In this document: positions 29,335 to 36,743 of the stretch, in pieces
How the letters are laid out: every line of letters starts with the position of its first letter
Numbering within the stretch: position 1 is the first letter of the stretch
Source of the DNA: an uncultured Nioella sp.
Lineage (GTDB): Bacteria; Pseudomonadota; Alphaproteobacteria; Rhodobacterales; Rhodobacteraceae
Direction: 5' to 3'
NCBI GenBank assembly: GCA_947498125.1
Contig: CANMJH010000001.1
Location: 868,001 to 932,000 of the forward strand
Length of the DNA stretch: 64,000 bases
Notes under the pieces: model-generated
Told to the model about the DNA's origin: nothing
Seen by the model: only the letters and a program-made list of their open reading frames with translations
The model's database searches: none
Position numbers and translations under genes: made by a program

Positions 29335-30096
29335 TCAAACCGATGAGACGGCGAGTATTCCCGCCCCAATAATCAATGCGCCCCCAAGGGGCCGTGTCAG
29401 CCAACGCCCGATATCGGGCAATTTCTCTAATGCCATCAGCACCATAGCCAGTGCCATAAAGCCCAAGCTCATCACGCCGCCCACAAAGGCAAGCAACATC
29501 AACGCCCAGCAACACCCAAGGCATACCGCGCCAAGGCGCAGGCCGTTTTTGAAAGGACCCTCGTCAAAATACTGAAGAAAGAACATCATCGGTGCCCGGC
29601 ATTTTGACAGGCACGCGTCTTTGAGCGGCGTAAATTGATAGATGCCCGCCAGCAGCAAAAGTGTGACAGAGAGTGCCGTGGACCGGCTATCGCCAAGCTC
29701 GCTGATAAGGCCATTAGACAGCAGCGCCATTTGCAAGACAGATGCGCCGATCGCAAAGCCAACCCAGATGCCGAGATACCCCAGAACAAGCGGGCCCAAC
29801 GGCGCGGTGGCACCGGTATCGTTCAGCTCTTCATAGGTGGCAAAAGCAGGCAGCGCGGTGGGGGCCATCATGGCACCTGACATTAAGGCCCACATAAAGA
29901 CCATCCGCCAAAAGCCCGCCAAATCAGGGGTCATCCGGCAAAGCTCGGCCAAATAGCCCGACCCGAAGATCCGCGCCCCTTCTCTGATCTCTGTCGGAAC
30001 TGACATCGCGGCAAGCAAGCCCCAAGCGCAGAGGATCAACGCAAAAAGCGCAAGCCAATGCACGCTTCCCATCGCTCTGATCCTTGCAGCCACCAT
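29335..30096 (-). CDS. DUF2182 predicted metal-binding membrane protein
   Basis: A 253-residue inner-membrane protein with about seven hydrophobic segments. Family marks are the Met-rich MWALMSGAMMAPTALP, the cysteine pair in KDACLSKCRAPMMFF and LGAVCLGCCWALMLL, all on or near membrane helices, which suggests metal coordination. DUF2182 and DUF1326 commonly occur together. It is the first gene of the run leading to dmdA and acuI and is divergent from the GntR-type regulator. Confidence 0.85.
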   Translation of the reverse strand: MVAARIRAMGSVHWLALFALILCAWGLLAAMSVPTEIREGARIFGSGYLAELCRMTPDLAGFWRMVFMWALMSGAMMAPTALPAFATYEELNDTGATAPLGPLVLGYLGIWVGFAIGASVLQMALLSNGLISELGDSRSTALSVTLLLLAGIYQFTPLKDACLSKCRAPMMFFLQYFDEGPFKNGLRLGAVCLGCCWALMLLAFVGGVMSLGFMALAMVLMALEKLPDIGRWLTRPLGGALIIGAGILAVSSV

Positions 30097-30133
30097 CGCC
30101 TACTCTCTCCCGACTCGATGCTTGCAAATTAAA

Positions 30134-30157
30134 TGTCAGACTTTTAAATGTCTGACA
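30134..30157. promoter_or_regulatory. perfect inverted repeat, candidate operator of GntR-type regulator
   Basis: TGTCAGAC at 30134-30141 and GTCTGACA at 30150-30157 form a perfect 8-base inverted repeat with an 8-base AT-only spacer (TTTTAAAT). It lies in the 86 bases between the divergent DUF2182 and regulator genes, about 38 bases before DUF2182 and 25 before the regulator, where a repressor would block both promoters. The binding protein is inferred from position. Confidence 0.7.
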
Positions 30158-30182
30158 AATGAAATTACAAAAGTGACGCGAC

Positions 30183-30926
30183 GTGAAAATCGATCCTAAA
30201 AGCAAAGCAGACCTGTCTGCGCAAATCGCAAAAGCCATTCGTGATGCGATAATTTCGGGGGATTTGATTGTCGATGAACGCTTACCATCAGAAGCGGAGC
30301 TGGCCGACCAGTTCGACGTGTCGCGCCCGACAGTACGCGAGGCGTTGAAACGACTGGCCGCGCAATCGCTGATCCGCACGCAGCGCGGGGCGTTTGGCGG
30401 GGCATTTGTAAACCGGATCGCGTTTGAGGATGCTTACGGGCAGCAAATCACCACATCGACCCTGCTGCTATCGATGAATGACGTCAGCTTCGACGTTGCC
30501 TGCGAGGCCCGCTTTGCGCTTGAACGCGCCTGCGCGCCGATTTCGGCCATGCGGCGCAGCGCAGATCATCTGGCCACCATGCGGGCCGAAATCCACCGCC
30601 AGTCACAGCCGGGCCTGACGGATGAAGCCTTTTGCGCCTCTGACGTCGCCTTTCACCGCGCGTTGGTAGATGGGGCGGGAAATCCGGTGCTGTCCTATCA
30701 ACTGGCAGGCGCTATCGAAGCCATTGAGCCTTTGATGAATATGATCACCTTCAGCGCCCGATCCCGCGAGGTGATCGTCTCGCTTCATACTGAGATTGCC
30801 GATGCAATTGAGGCACGGGATACGCGACGCGTCGATGAGGCCCTAAGCGAGCTTGAAGCCTATTCCAAGAAGCTTGCCCATGAGGTAGCTTCGCAGCGAA
30901 AAGATAAAACTAGTACAAATACTTAA
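30183..30926 (+). CDS. GntR/FadR-type transcriptional regulator
   Basis: 247 residues with a GTG start. The N-terminal winged helix shows LPSEAELADQFDVSRPTVRE and LIRTQRGAFGGAFV; the C-terminal helical ligand domain has FHRALVDGAGNPVLSYQL and a late His in VIVSLHTEIADAIEARD, as in the FCD metal/acid-binding type. It is divergent from the DUF2182-to-acuI run and likely controls it through the inverted repeat at 30134-30157. Regulation of dmdA-acuI by an acrylate-responsive GntR protein is reported for Roseobacters to my recollection; orthology was not tested. Confidence 0.85.
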   Translation: MKIDPKSKADLSAQIAKAIRDAIISGDLIVDERLPSEAELADQFDVSRPTVREALKRLAAQSLIRTQRGAFGGAFVNRIAFEDAYGQQITTSTLLLSMNDVSFDVACEARFALERACAPISAMRRSADHLATMRAEIHRQSQPGLTDEAFCASDVAFHRALVDGAGNPVLSYQLAGAIEAIEPLMNMITFSARSREVIVSLHTEIADAIEARDTRRVDEALSELEAYSKKLAHEVASQRKDKTSTNT

Positions 30927-30943
30927 GTTGCATAGCTAAAGTT

Positions 30944-31936
30944 CTATTTATATTCGATTAGCGTGTGTTTCCCACCAAAAATGCGCCGCCAGAAATAGGT
31001 TTTGACGCCAAGGCATTCTGGCAGTTTACCCAGCATCAAAAAGGTCGACCTTTCCCAACTGATCCGCTGGCTTGCCCCCATCCGGAAGGCCATCCGCAGA
31101 ATGTTAATCGGGTAAATTGCAACAAGTCCCAACGCGAAAAGCAACTCTGAGGCAACGACAAGCCCTACTGCCCCGGATGGCACGGCTGTGCCCCAAAACA
31201 GCGCGCTGAGCATTTGGCGAAGCGCGCCGGGCTCTGCCGGGGCAACCATAGCGTTTTGCGCGAAGGCAAATCCGCCACGGCGCATACGTCGCCACCATTC
31301 GGAAAACCGGGTCATATTGAGATCATGCAAGGACATTTCACGGTCCAAACGGTCAATCTGCCAACCTTTTTGTTCTAATCGGCGACACAGATCAGCCTCT
31401 TCCCCGGCGATCAAACCAGAATTGAACCCACGTGCATCCCAAAAGGCCTCGACCCTGATAAAGGCGTCTCCGGCAAAGCGGCTCGCTTTTGCGCGGTGAT
31501 CTGGGCAATCCCATTCGGCCAATCGGTTGTAAATATGTGCCTCTGGGCTGCGTTCTTTGCGCCACCCGAATGCCACAGCGCTGCTGGGGCGGGTTTGCAT
31601 ATGGGCCGATGCCGCAGCGATCCAGTCTTGGCGTAATTCAGTATCGCCATCGATGAATTGGACGTAATCCAGCTTGTGCTGTGCCGTCAGCCAATCAAAC
31701 CCTGCATTGCGGGCCCGCGCAGCGGATAAAGGCTCATCCGGGCAAAGCTGCAACACCGGGACGCCCAGTTGTTCGGCAATCTCGCAGCTTGCGTCTTTCG
31801 AGGCGGAGTCCACATAGACGCAAGGCCCATCATGCATTTGCACTGAAGCAAGACACTGACCCAGCCGCGCCGCTTCGTTTCGACCAATTACAACAAACCC
31901 TATTTTGGGCGTCGCCCCAGCACCAACTCTGTTCAC
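30944..31936 (-). CDS. glycosyltransferase family 2 protein
   Basis: 330 residues. The GT-A nucleotide-sugar fold shows FVVIGRNEAARLGQCLASV, the metal motif region VQFIDGDTELRQDW, and the acceptor region GFNSGLIAGEEADLCRRLEQ with a catalytic-base-like Glu pair. The C-terminal part has one or two hydrophobic segments, suggesting membrane attachment. It is the first gene of the polysaccharide locus and faces the regulator gene tail-to-tail. Donor and acceptor sugars are unknown. Confidence 0.85.
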   Translation of the reverse strand: MNRVGAGATPKIGFVVIGRNEAARLGQCLASVQMHDGPCVYVDSASKDASCEIAEQLGVPVLQLCPDEPLSAARARNAGFDWLTAQHKLDYVQFIDGDTELRQDWIAAASAHMQTRPSSAVAFGWRKERSPEAHIYNRLAEWDCPDHRAKASRFAGDAFIRVEAFWDARGFNSGLIAGEEADLCRRLEQKGWQIDRLDREMSLHDLNMTRFSEWWRRMRRGGFAFAQNAMVAPAEPGALRQMLSALFWGTAVPSGAVGLVVASELLFALGLVAIYPINILRMAFRMGASQRISWERSTFLMLGKLPECLGVKTYFWRRIFGGKHTLIEYK

Positions 31937-32045
31937 TTGTCATCCCCGCGCGGTTTTCTATTACACGAAGGGCAAGGAGGGTTCCGTCGCAGAAATTTTT
32001 ATTTTTTTCTTAAAATTTTGGTGCGTTCAATCAGACACAAAAACG

Positions 32046-32084
32046 CAAAAAGAAACGCCGCCCGATTGCCTGGGGCGACGCTTT
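32046..32084 (-). terminator. hairpin terminator after the LCCL protein gene
   Basis: Read on the minus strand, CGTCGCCC and GGGCGGCG form a stem with one G-U pair around a nine-base loop, followed by TTTCTTTTTG. It lies 20 bases after the stop of the LCCL protein gene. Confidence 0.7.
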
Positions 32085-32103
32085 GCTTTTGGTTTATTTA
32101 CAA

Positions 32104-32742
32104 TCAGTTACGATCAAAAATGATCGATCCGCTCCAAGCGCCATAATTTGAGGTGGTGATGCCGTTCCACGCCGAACCGCGGTAAGATTGCAAACCGGGC
32201 GCCGCCAATACGCGAACAGGACCGCCCGCGATCGAAATCACACCAGAATGGATCGCTGCCGCGCAAATGCTGCTGTCATTGGTATAGGGTCCAGATCCCC
32301 AAACCGATCCGCTTGTCGCGCCATCGGGGCAGCTACATTCATGAACCTCAGATCCGCCGGGCATTGTGCCACATGACGGCATTTGAGCGACCATACCAGT
32401 AAGGCTAAAGCTGGAATTATAGGACCCCCAAGAGCTGGTCGAAATGCCATTGGATGTGCTTCCGGGATAGCTGGCTAAGCCGCCCATCATGGTGACGCTG
32501 ACCACGCCGCCGCCAGACGAAATCGCGCCCGAATGCAGAGCTGCTCGGCAAATATTGCTGTCTGACGTATAGGGGCCCGAACCCCAAACCGATCCGCCCA
32601 CCGGGTTTGCCGGGCAATAGCATTGCAGGCCACCCTGAATGCCGAGAGCATTTGTCGGGCAGGCCTCTTGCGCCGCCGCAGGAAATGCGAACCCGACACA
32701 AACACTTAGCGCGACCGCTGCCGCCTTGAGAAATTTTTTCAT
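32104..32742 (-). CDS. secreted protein with two LCCL domains
   Basis: About 212 residues from the ATG at 32742. A Sec signal peptide (about residues 1-24, ending AAA before QEA) is followed by two LCCL domains, about 28-115 and 124-212. Each holds the block GSVWGSGPYT, then DSNICRAALHSGAI or DSSICAAAIHSGVI, with a Cys in CYC or CSCP before it. The second halves (SYPGSTSNGI and SYRGSAWNGI) repeat as well. LCCL domains are mostly known from animal and protist extracellular proteins and bind lipids or polysaccharides; the role here is unknown. It lies between a glycosyltransferase and ssrA. Confidence 0.82.
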   Translation of the reverse strand: MKKFLKAAAVALSVCVGFAFPAAAQEACPTNALGIQGGLQCYCPANPVGGSVWGSGPYTSDSNICRAALHSGAISSGGGVVSVTMMGGLASYPGSTSNGISTSSWGSYNSSFSLTGMVAQMPSCGTMPGGSEVHECSCPDGATSGSVWGSGPYTNDSSICAAAIHSGVISIAGGPVRVLAAPGLQSYRGSAWNGITTSNYGAWSGSIIFDRN

Positions 32743-32889
32743 GATAACCCTCTCCTTATTGGGGATCTGATCGGGGCCAAAATTGCCCGATCCCATGGGC
32801 TAGCATATTCGCAAAAGCCGAGTTTTTCCAAGCCGCAGCGCAGCAAGCGGTTGAAGCCACCGCCCATTGCGCTTATCTTTGGTCTGTTC

Positions 32890-33205
32890 CCTCGGGGACT
32901 ATGGACATAAATGCGCTCGTAATAAGCGGATCGGACCCGGGGGCGGTACCCGGCGTCTCCACCAATATTCCTTCATTTGAGGATAGATGGGGACGAAATA
33001 GGATCGACGAACGTCTAAAGGGGTTAGCTTTGTCTCGGCTGTCTGCCACCGTTACCGGCGAAAACTGTACAATTGCAAATGACAATCGTGCTCCAGCAAT
33101 GGCTCTGGCAGCGTAAGCTGCTTAAGTCGCTGAAACTAAGTCCCTTGGCCTAGCCGCCTTGGGCGGGGTTCGCAGGCACCTGGCAACAGAAGCCTGCACT
33201 TAATT
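32890..33205 (+). ncRNA. ssrA: two-piece (permuted) tmRNA, ssrA
   Basis: Rescues stalled ribosomes. The gene is permuted as in Alphaproteobacteria. The acceptor piece comes first: T-arm stem CCGGG/CCCGG (32937-32941 and 32949-32953), acceptor strand CGTCTCC (32954-32960), then A and CCA ending at 32964. A 24-base spacer follows, then the coding piece from about 32989 begins GGGGACG, which pairs with CGTCTCC (seven pairs, one G-U), and has GGATCGACGAACG. The tag reads ANDNRAPAMALAA then TAA at 33075-33116. GGGACT at 32895 may pair with AGTCCC at 33139-33144, joining the pieces. Ends are approximate. A stem GCAGGC/GCCTGC at 33172-33197 and T-run at 33214-33219 end the gene. Confidence 0.93.
33075..33116 (+). 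other. tmRNA proteolysis tag reading frame
   Basis: Thirteen codons and a TAA stop encode ANDNRAPAMALAA. The start matches the alphaproteobacterial ANDN consensus, and the LAA end is the ClpXP degradation signal. The tag begins at the resume codon GCA inside the ssrA coding piece. Confidence 0.9.
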
Positions 33206-33246
33206 CCCCAATATTTTTTGGTCAATTCCCGGCCAACGGCCTTGAC

Positions 33247-34617
33247 TTAGCCGCGCTCCATCAGCGCCAGCGCCTCGATGAGCGGCCAGTTCCACCACAG
33301 TGCAAACCCACCCAAAATCACCGCCAATACATAGTAAACTGCATCATGCAGCGGATCCCATGCACCTTGTTTTGAGGCCAGCCAAGCCACCACTGGCAAA
33401 GCTGCAAACAGTGCCAACCCGTTGCCAATCATTGCGCCGGGCAAGCCCCAATAGGTGATACCAATCACCATGCCCAACACCACCAACACCGACCGCGTCA
33501 GGGCAAGCACGAAGAAATTTCTGGAATCCCCGGCCGCCAACGCCGCCTGATCATAGGTCACCGCAATAATGGGCGGGATTTGCATGACGGACACAAGAAC
33601 CACCATTCCGCCCGCTGCCAAATATCGCGGATCATAGAGAAACTCGATCAGCCATTGGCCAAAAAGCGCGGGTACCATAACCAACGCAAGCATGCCCGCC
33701 GTCGCAAGCATCCGGAGCTTTCGCAATTTCAGGAAATTCGCGCGGTTCTCTCCCGGCGGGCTTTCGCGGTAGATGGGTATCATGATTTTTCGCACGACGA
33801 CCGAGCCCATCAGGAGCGGGAAGGACGCCCAGAAATACCCGATATTATAGATGCCGAAGTCATGAGTGCTGAGCCAGCCGCCGATCACAACCTTATCCGC
33901 CTGCCCAATGGCAAAACCGCAGATGGTGCTCAGAAAAACCCATTTGCCGAAATTGATCAGTTCCTGCGCCGCCGGTTTTTCCCATTGCACCTTATTAGGC
34001 GCGCCCGGCAAGAAAAATTTGAACAGCAAGACCTGTGCAAATGCTGAAATCACCCCCGAGATGACCAAGGCCCAAACCGAATGCCACCACCATGCCAAAA
34101 GGATCGCCACGGCCACCCCAATGACTTGTGTGCCCATGTCCAACAGCGTTACGCGCCCGGCCCTGAGATGCCGGTTTGCCGTTTCATACCGCGTCGTCTG
34201 AAACCCTAAGATAAGCTGGGTTAAGGCGGCAACTGGCAGGAAATAGATCAGGTCCGGCTCACCAAAATAAAGCGCCATAGGCCAGGTTAAGACGCAAGCC
34301 GCAGCCCAAAGCGCCCCGCCGCGAATGATCTGGATCGTCCAAGCCGTGTTCAGAAAATCGGGATCGTCGCCGCGTTTGGATTGCATAATTGCCGGGCCAA
34401 CACCGACATCCGAGAACATCGCGAGCCCCATCAAAAACACCGAAACCATGGCCATGACGCCAAAAGCCTCGGGGAACAAAAGCCGTGTCAAAATAAGGTT
34501 TGAGGCCAGTCGCAGGGCCTGACTGAAAGCAAACCCAAAAAGGTTAAGCCCCGCGCTGCGCATTGCGCGCGCCATCAAACCTTCCCCACTTGTCAGATGT
34601 TTGAACGCCACTTTCAT
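33247..34617 (-). CDS. polysaccharide flippase (oligosaccharide/MATE-like exporter)
   Basis: About 456 residues from the ATG at 34617, which overlaps the stop of the upstream glycosyltransferase (ATGA). It has about 12-14 hydrophobic helices and the flippase start GLNLFGFAFSQALRLASNLI with LTRLLFPEAFGVMAMV. Such Wzx-type proteins move lipid-linked repeat units across the inner membrane. It ends just after the ssrA terminator on the opposite strand. Confidence 0.88.
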   Translation of the reverse strand: MKVAFKHLTSGEGLMARAMRSAGLNLFGFAFSQALRLASNLILTRLLFPEAFGVMAMVSVFLMGLAMFSDVGVGPAIMQSKRGDDPDFLNTAWTIQIIRGGALWAAACVLTWPMALYFGEPDLIYFLPVAALTQLILGFQTTRYETANRHLRAGRVTLLDMGTQVIGVAVAILLAWWWHSVWALVISGVISAFAQVLLFKFFLPGAPNKVQWEKPAAQELINFGKWVFLSTICGFAIGQADKVVIGGWLSTHDFGIYNIGYFWASFPLLMGSVVVRKIMIPIYRESPPGENRANFLKLRKLRMLATAGMLALVMVPALFGQWLIEFLYDPRYLAAGGMVVLVSVMQIPPIIAVTYDQAALAAGDSRNFFVLALTRSVLVVLGMVIGITYWGLPGAMIGNGLALFAALPVVAWLASKQGAWDPLHDAVYYVLAVILGGFALWWNWPLIEALALMERG

Positions 34618-35435
34618 CGTCCGCGATCCCATCCCTTTGGTCGGGGCAAGATTTTAACAATCGCGGCAACGGTGCCATAAACCAAAAATCCAAACGGGTC
34701 CTGCTGCGCCATTTTTAAGATGGACCCTTCACCGGGAGGGTTAATTTCTTCATTGGGCATAATCTCAGGGAATTTCTCGGTGATCTCGGCCACACCGGCG
34801 TTTTGGCGGCGTCTGACCTTGATAAGGCGGCGCAAGCCTTCGGCAACGGGCCAGTCAAATTCAGCTGTCACCAAATGCCGTTCTTCAGGTCTAAAGTGCA
34901 AACGCACATAATAGTCATCGGCAATAATGGGCGGGAAGTCCTGCCAGCGCTTGCGGCCTGCCGCATTGACGGCAAAAACGCCGCAGCCCGGCACGCCTGT
35001 CGCCATATAAGGCAGCCGCGCCCAAAACCGCGCGTATAGGCGCGAGACAATCCCTTCACCCGTCACAACGATCGTGCCCGAGGCATAGCGTGCCTCGGGC
35101 TGGTTCAACGCCGCCACAAGCTGCGCAACCAGATCCGGGGTCACCAGCACATCAGCATCCAGATAAAGCCGCATCGGATGGAGGACGACCGCATCAGCGG
35201 CGTTTAGCGCACCGGGTTTGCTTCCCACTGGCAGGTCAAGCACATCAAAACCCCAACCCTTCTTTTCAAATTCGGTGGAAAAACTTTCAGCGATGTCAGC
35301 AGTGGCATCCGAACAGCCATTTGCCGACACAATAACCTGCACTGCCATGTCGCAATCGCGGCTGGCCAGAAGCGAACCAAGGCAATCGCCAATATATCCT
35401 GCCTCATTATGGGCCGGAATGATAATCGAGATCAT
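34614..35435 (-). CDS. glycosyltransferase family 2 protein
   Basis: 273 residues with the GT-A start MISIIIPAHNEAGYIGDCLG and metal motif LYLDADVLVTPDLVAQL. A later GVPGCGVFAVNAAGRKRWQ block, followed by PPIIADDYYVRLHF, fits the acceptor-side region. It overlaps the flippase gene by 4 bases and is divergent from a family 4 glycosyltransferase gene. Sugar specificity is unknown. Confidence 0.87.
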   Translation of the reverse strand: MISIIIPAHNEAGYIGDCLGSLLASRDCDMAVQVIVSANGCSDATADIAESFSTEFEKKGWGFDVLDLPVGSKPGALNAADAVVLHPMRLYLDADVLVTPDLVAQLVAALNQPEARYASGTIVVTGEGIVSRLYARFWARLPYMATGVPGCGVFAVNAAGRKRWQDFPPIIADDYYVRLHFRPEERHLVTAEFDWPVAEGLRRLIKVRRRQNAGVAEITEKFPEIMPNEEINPPGEGSILKMAQQDPFGFLVYGTVAAIVKILPRPKGWDRGR

Positions 35436-35503
35436 ATTTCGCCCCTTTTGCCTTTGACGGCGCCCCGGTTTTTCCGCACCTTAGCGCGAAAGAGGCTATA
35501 GCA

Positions 35504-36715
35504 GTGACCATCGTGCAAACACCCCGAAAACTCGGATATCTCGTGCCGCAATTTCCCGGCCAGACTCATATCTTTTTCTGGCGCGAAATTACCGAGCTGG
35601 AAAAGCGCGGGATTGACGTAGACATCCTGTCGACCCGTCCGCCCCCGCCGGGTCTGGTGGCGCATGAATGGTCGGATGCCGCTGTTGCGCGGACGACCTA
35701 TTTGGGGAAAGCCGATATCGCGGCCGGGCTGAGCGCTTTGCCGAAGCTGCCCTATGGCGAGTTGCTCGGCGAAATCCGCCATCATGGCGGCGGGCTTTTG
35801 AAAGATATTCCGCTGGCGATCCCGGCGGCAAAACGGTTGCTCAATCACGCGAAATCCCATGGCATTACCCATGTCCATGTCCATTCCTGCGGGCGCGCCG
35901 CGCTGGTCGCGGCGATTGCAGCGCGCATGGGCGGGCCCAGCTATTCTGTGACGTTGCATGGCCCCCTGTCGGATTACGGAACCGCCCAAGGGTTCAAATG
36001 GCGCGGGGCCGCCTTTGCGTCGATCATCACTGAAAAGCTGAAGACCGAAATGTTGGCTGACATGCCCGAAGACTTGCCAAAACGGCTTTTGATCCAACCA
36101 ATGGGCGTCGATACGGATGTTTTGGTTCCGGCCGGGCCCTACCAGCCGGTCCAAGACGGCGAAGCCTTGCGGCTGTTCTCTTGCGGGCGATTGAACGTTG
36201 TCAAAGGCCATCAGGATTTGATGCTGGCCGTGCGGCAGCTTTTGGATCAAGGCCGCGCCGTTACCTTGGAGATTGCGGGCGAAGATGATGCTGGCGGGTC
36301 GGGGTACCGGCATGAGCTGCAAGCGCGCATCGCTGAGCTTGGGCTTGAGGATAACGTCACGCTTTTGGGCGCGATCGACGCGGACGCGGTGATTGGCAAA
36401 TTGCAGGACGCTCATATCTTTGTTCTGGCCAGCTGGCACGAACCGCTTGGCGTTGCGTTGATGGAGGCGATGAGCTGTGGCACGCCGACCATTGGCACAA
36501 ATGCGGGCGGCGTACCGGAATTGATCCGCGATGGGCGGGACGCCGTTTTGGTGCCGCCGAAATCGCCAGAGGCTTTGGCCGCTGCAATTTCGGGTCTGGC
36601 CGATGATCCGGCTCGGGCCACCGCATTGTCGGCTGCGGGCCGGACGCGCATTGTCGGCGGCTTCCATTCGGGGCGCGGCGCCGAGATGCTGATAGAGGCC
36701 GTCTGGGGCGCATAA
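35504..36715 (+). CDS. glycosyltransferase family 4 protein (GT-B fold)
   Basis: 403 residues from a GTG at 35504 with AGAGG upstream. N-terminal block LGYLVPQFPGQTHIFFWREI, middle RLNVVKGHQDLMLAVRQL, and the C-terminal donor motif EPLGVALMEAMSCGTPTIG with the EX7E pair. HVHVHSCGRAALVAAI and TLHGPLSDYG are typical of colanic-acid-type transferases. It is the only plus-strand gene in this part of the locus until 42370. Confidence 0.87.
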   Translation: MTIVQTPRKLGYLVPQFPGQTHIFFWREITELEKRGIDVDILSTRPPPPGLVAHEWSDAAVARTTYLGKADIAAGLSALPKLPYGELLGEIRHHGGGLLKDIPLAIPAAKRLLNHAKSHGITHVHVHSCGRAALVAAIAARMGGPSYSVTLHGPLSDYGTAQGFKWRGAAFASIITEKLKTEMLADMPEDLPKRLLIQPMGVDTDVLVPAGPYQPVQDGEALRLFSCGRLNVVKGHQDLMLAVRQLLDQGRAVTLEIAGEDDAGGSGYRHELQARIAELGLEDNVTLLGAIDADAVIGKLQDAHIFVLASWHEPLGVALMEAMSCGTPTIGTNAGGVPELIRDGRDAVLVPPKSPEALAAAISGLADDPARATALSAAGRTRIVGGFHSGRGAEMLIEAVWGA

Positions 36716-36743
36716 GCTTACAGATGGTCGCGTTTGCACCCTG

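Noticed and set aside
32930-32964. tRNA-like 3' end with CCA
   Set aside because: Only a T-arm and acceptor strand are present; they belong to the tmRNA acceptor piece and not to a separate tRNA.
32901-33116. 71-codon open frame ending in ANDNRAPAMALAA
   Set aside because: It is the chance reading frame through the ssrA gene; only its last 13 codons are real, as the tmRNA tag.
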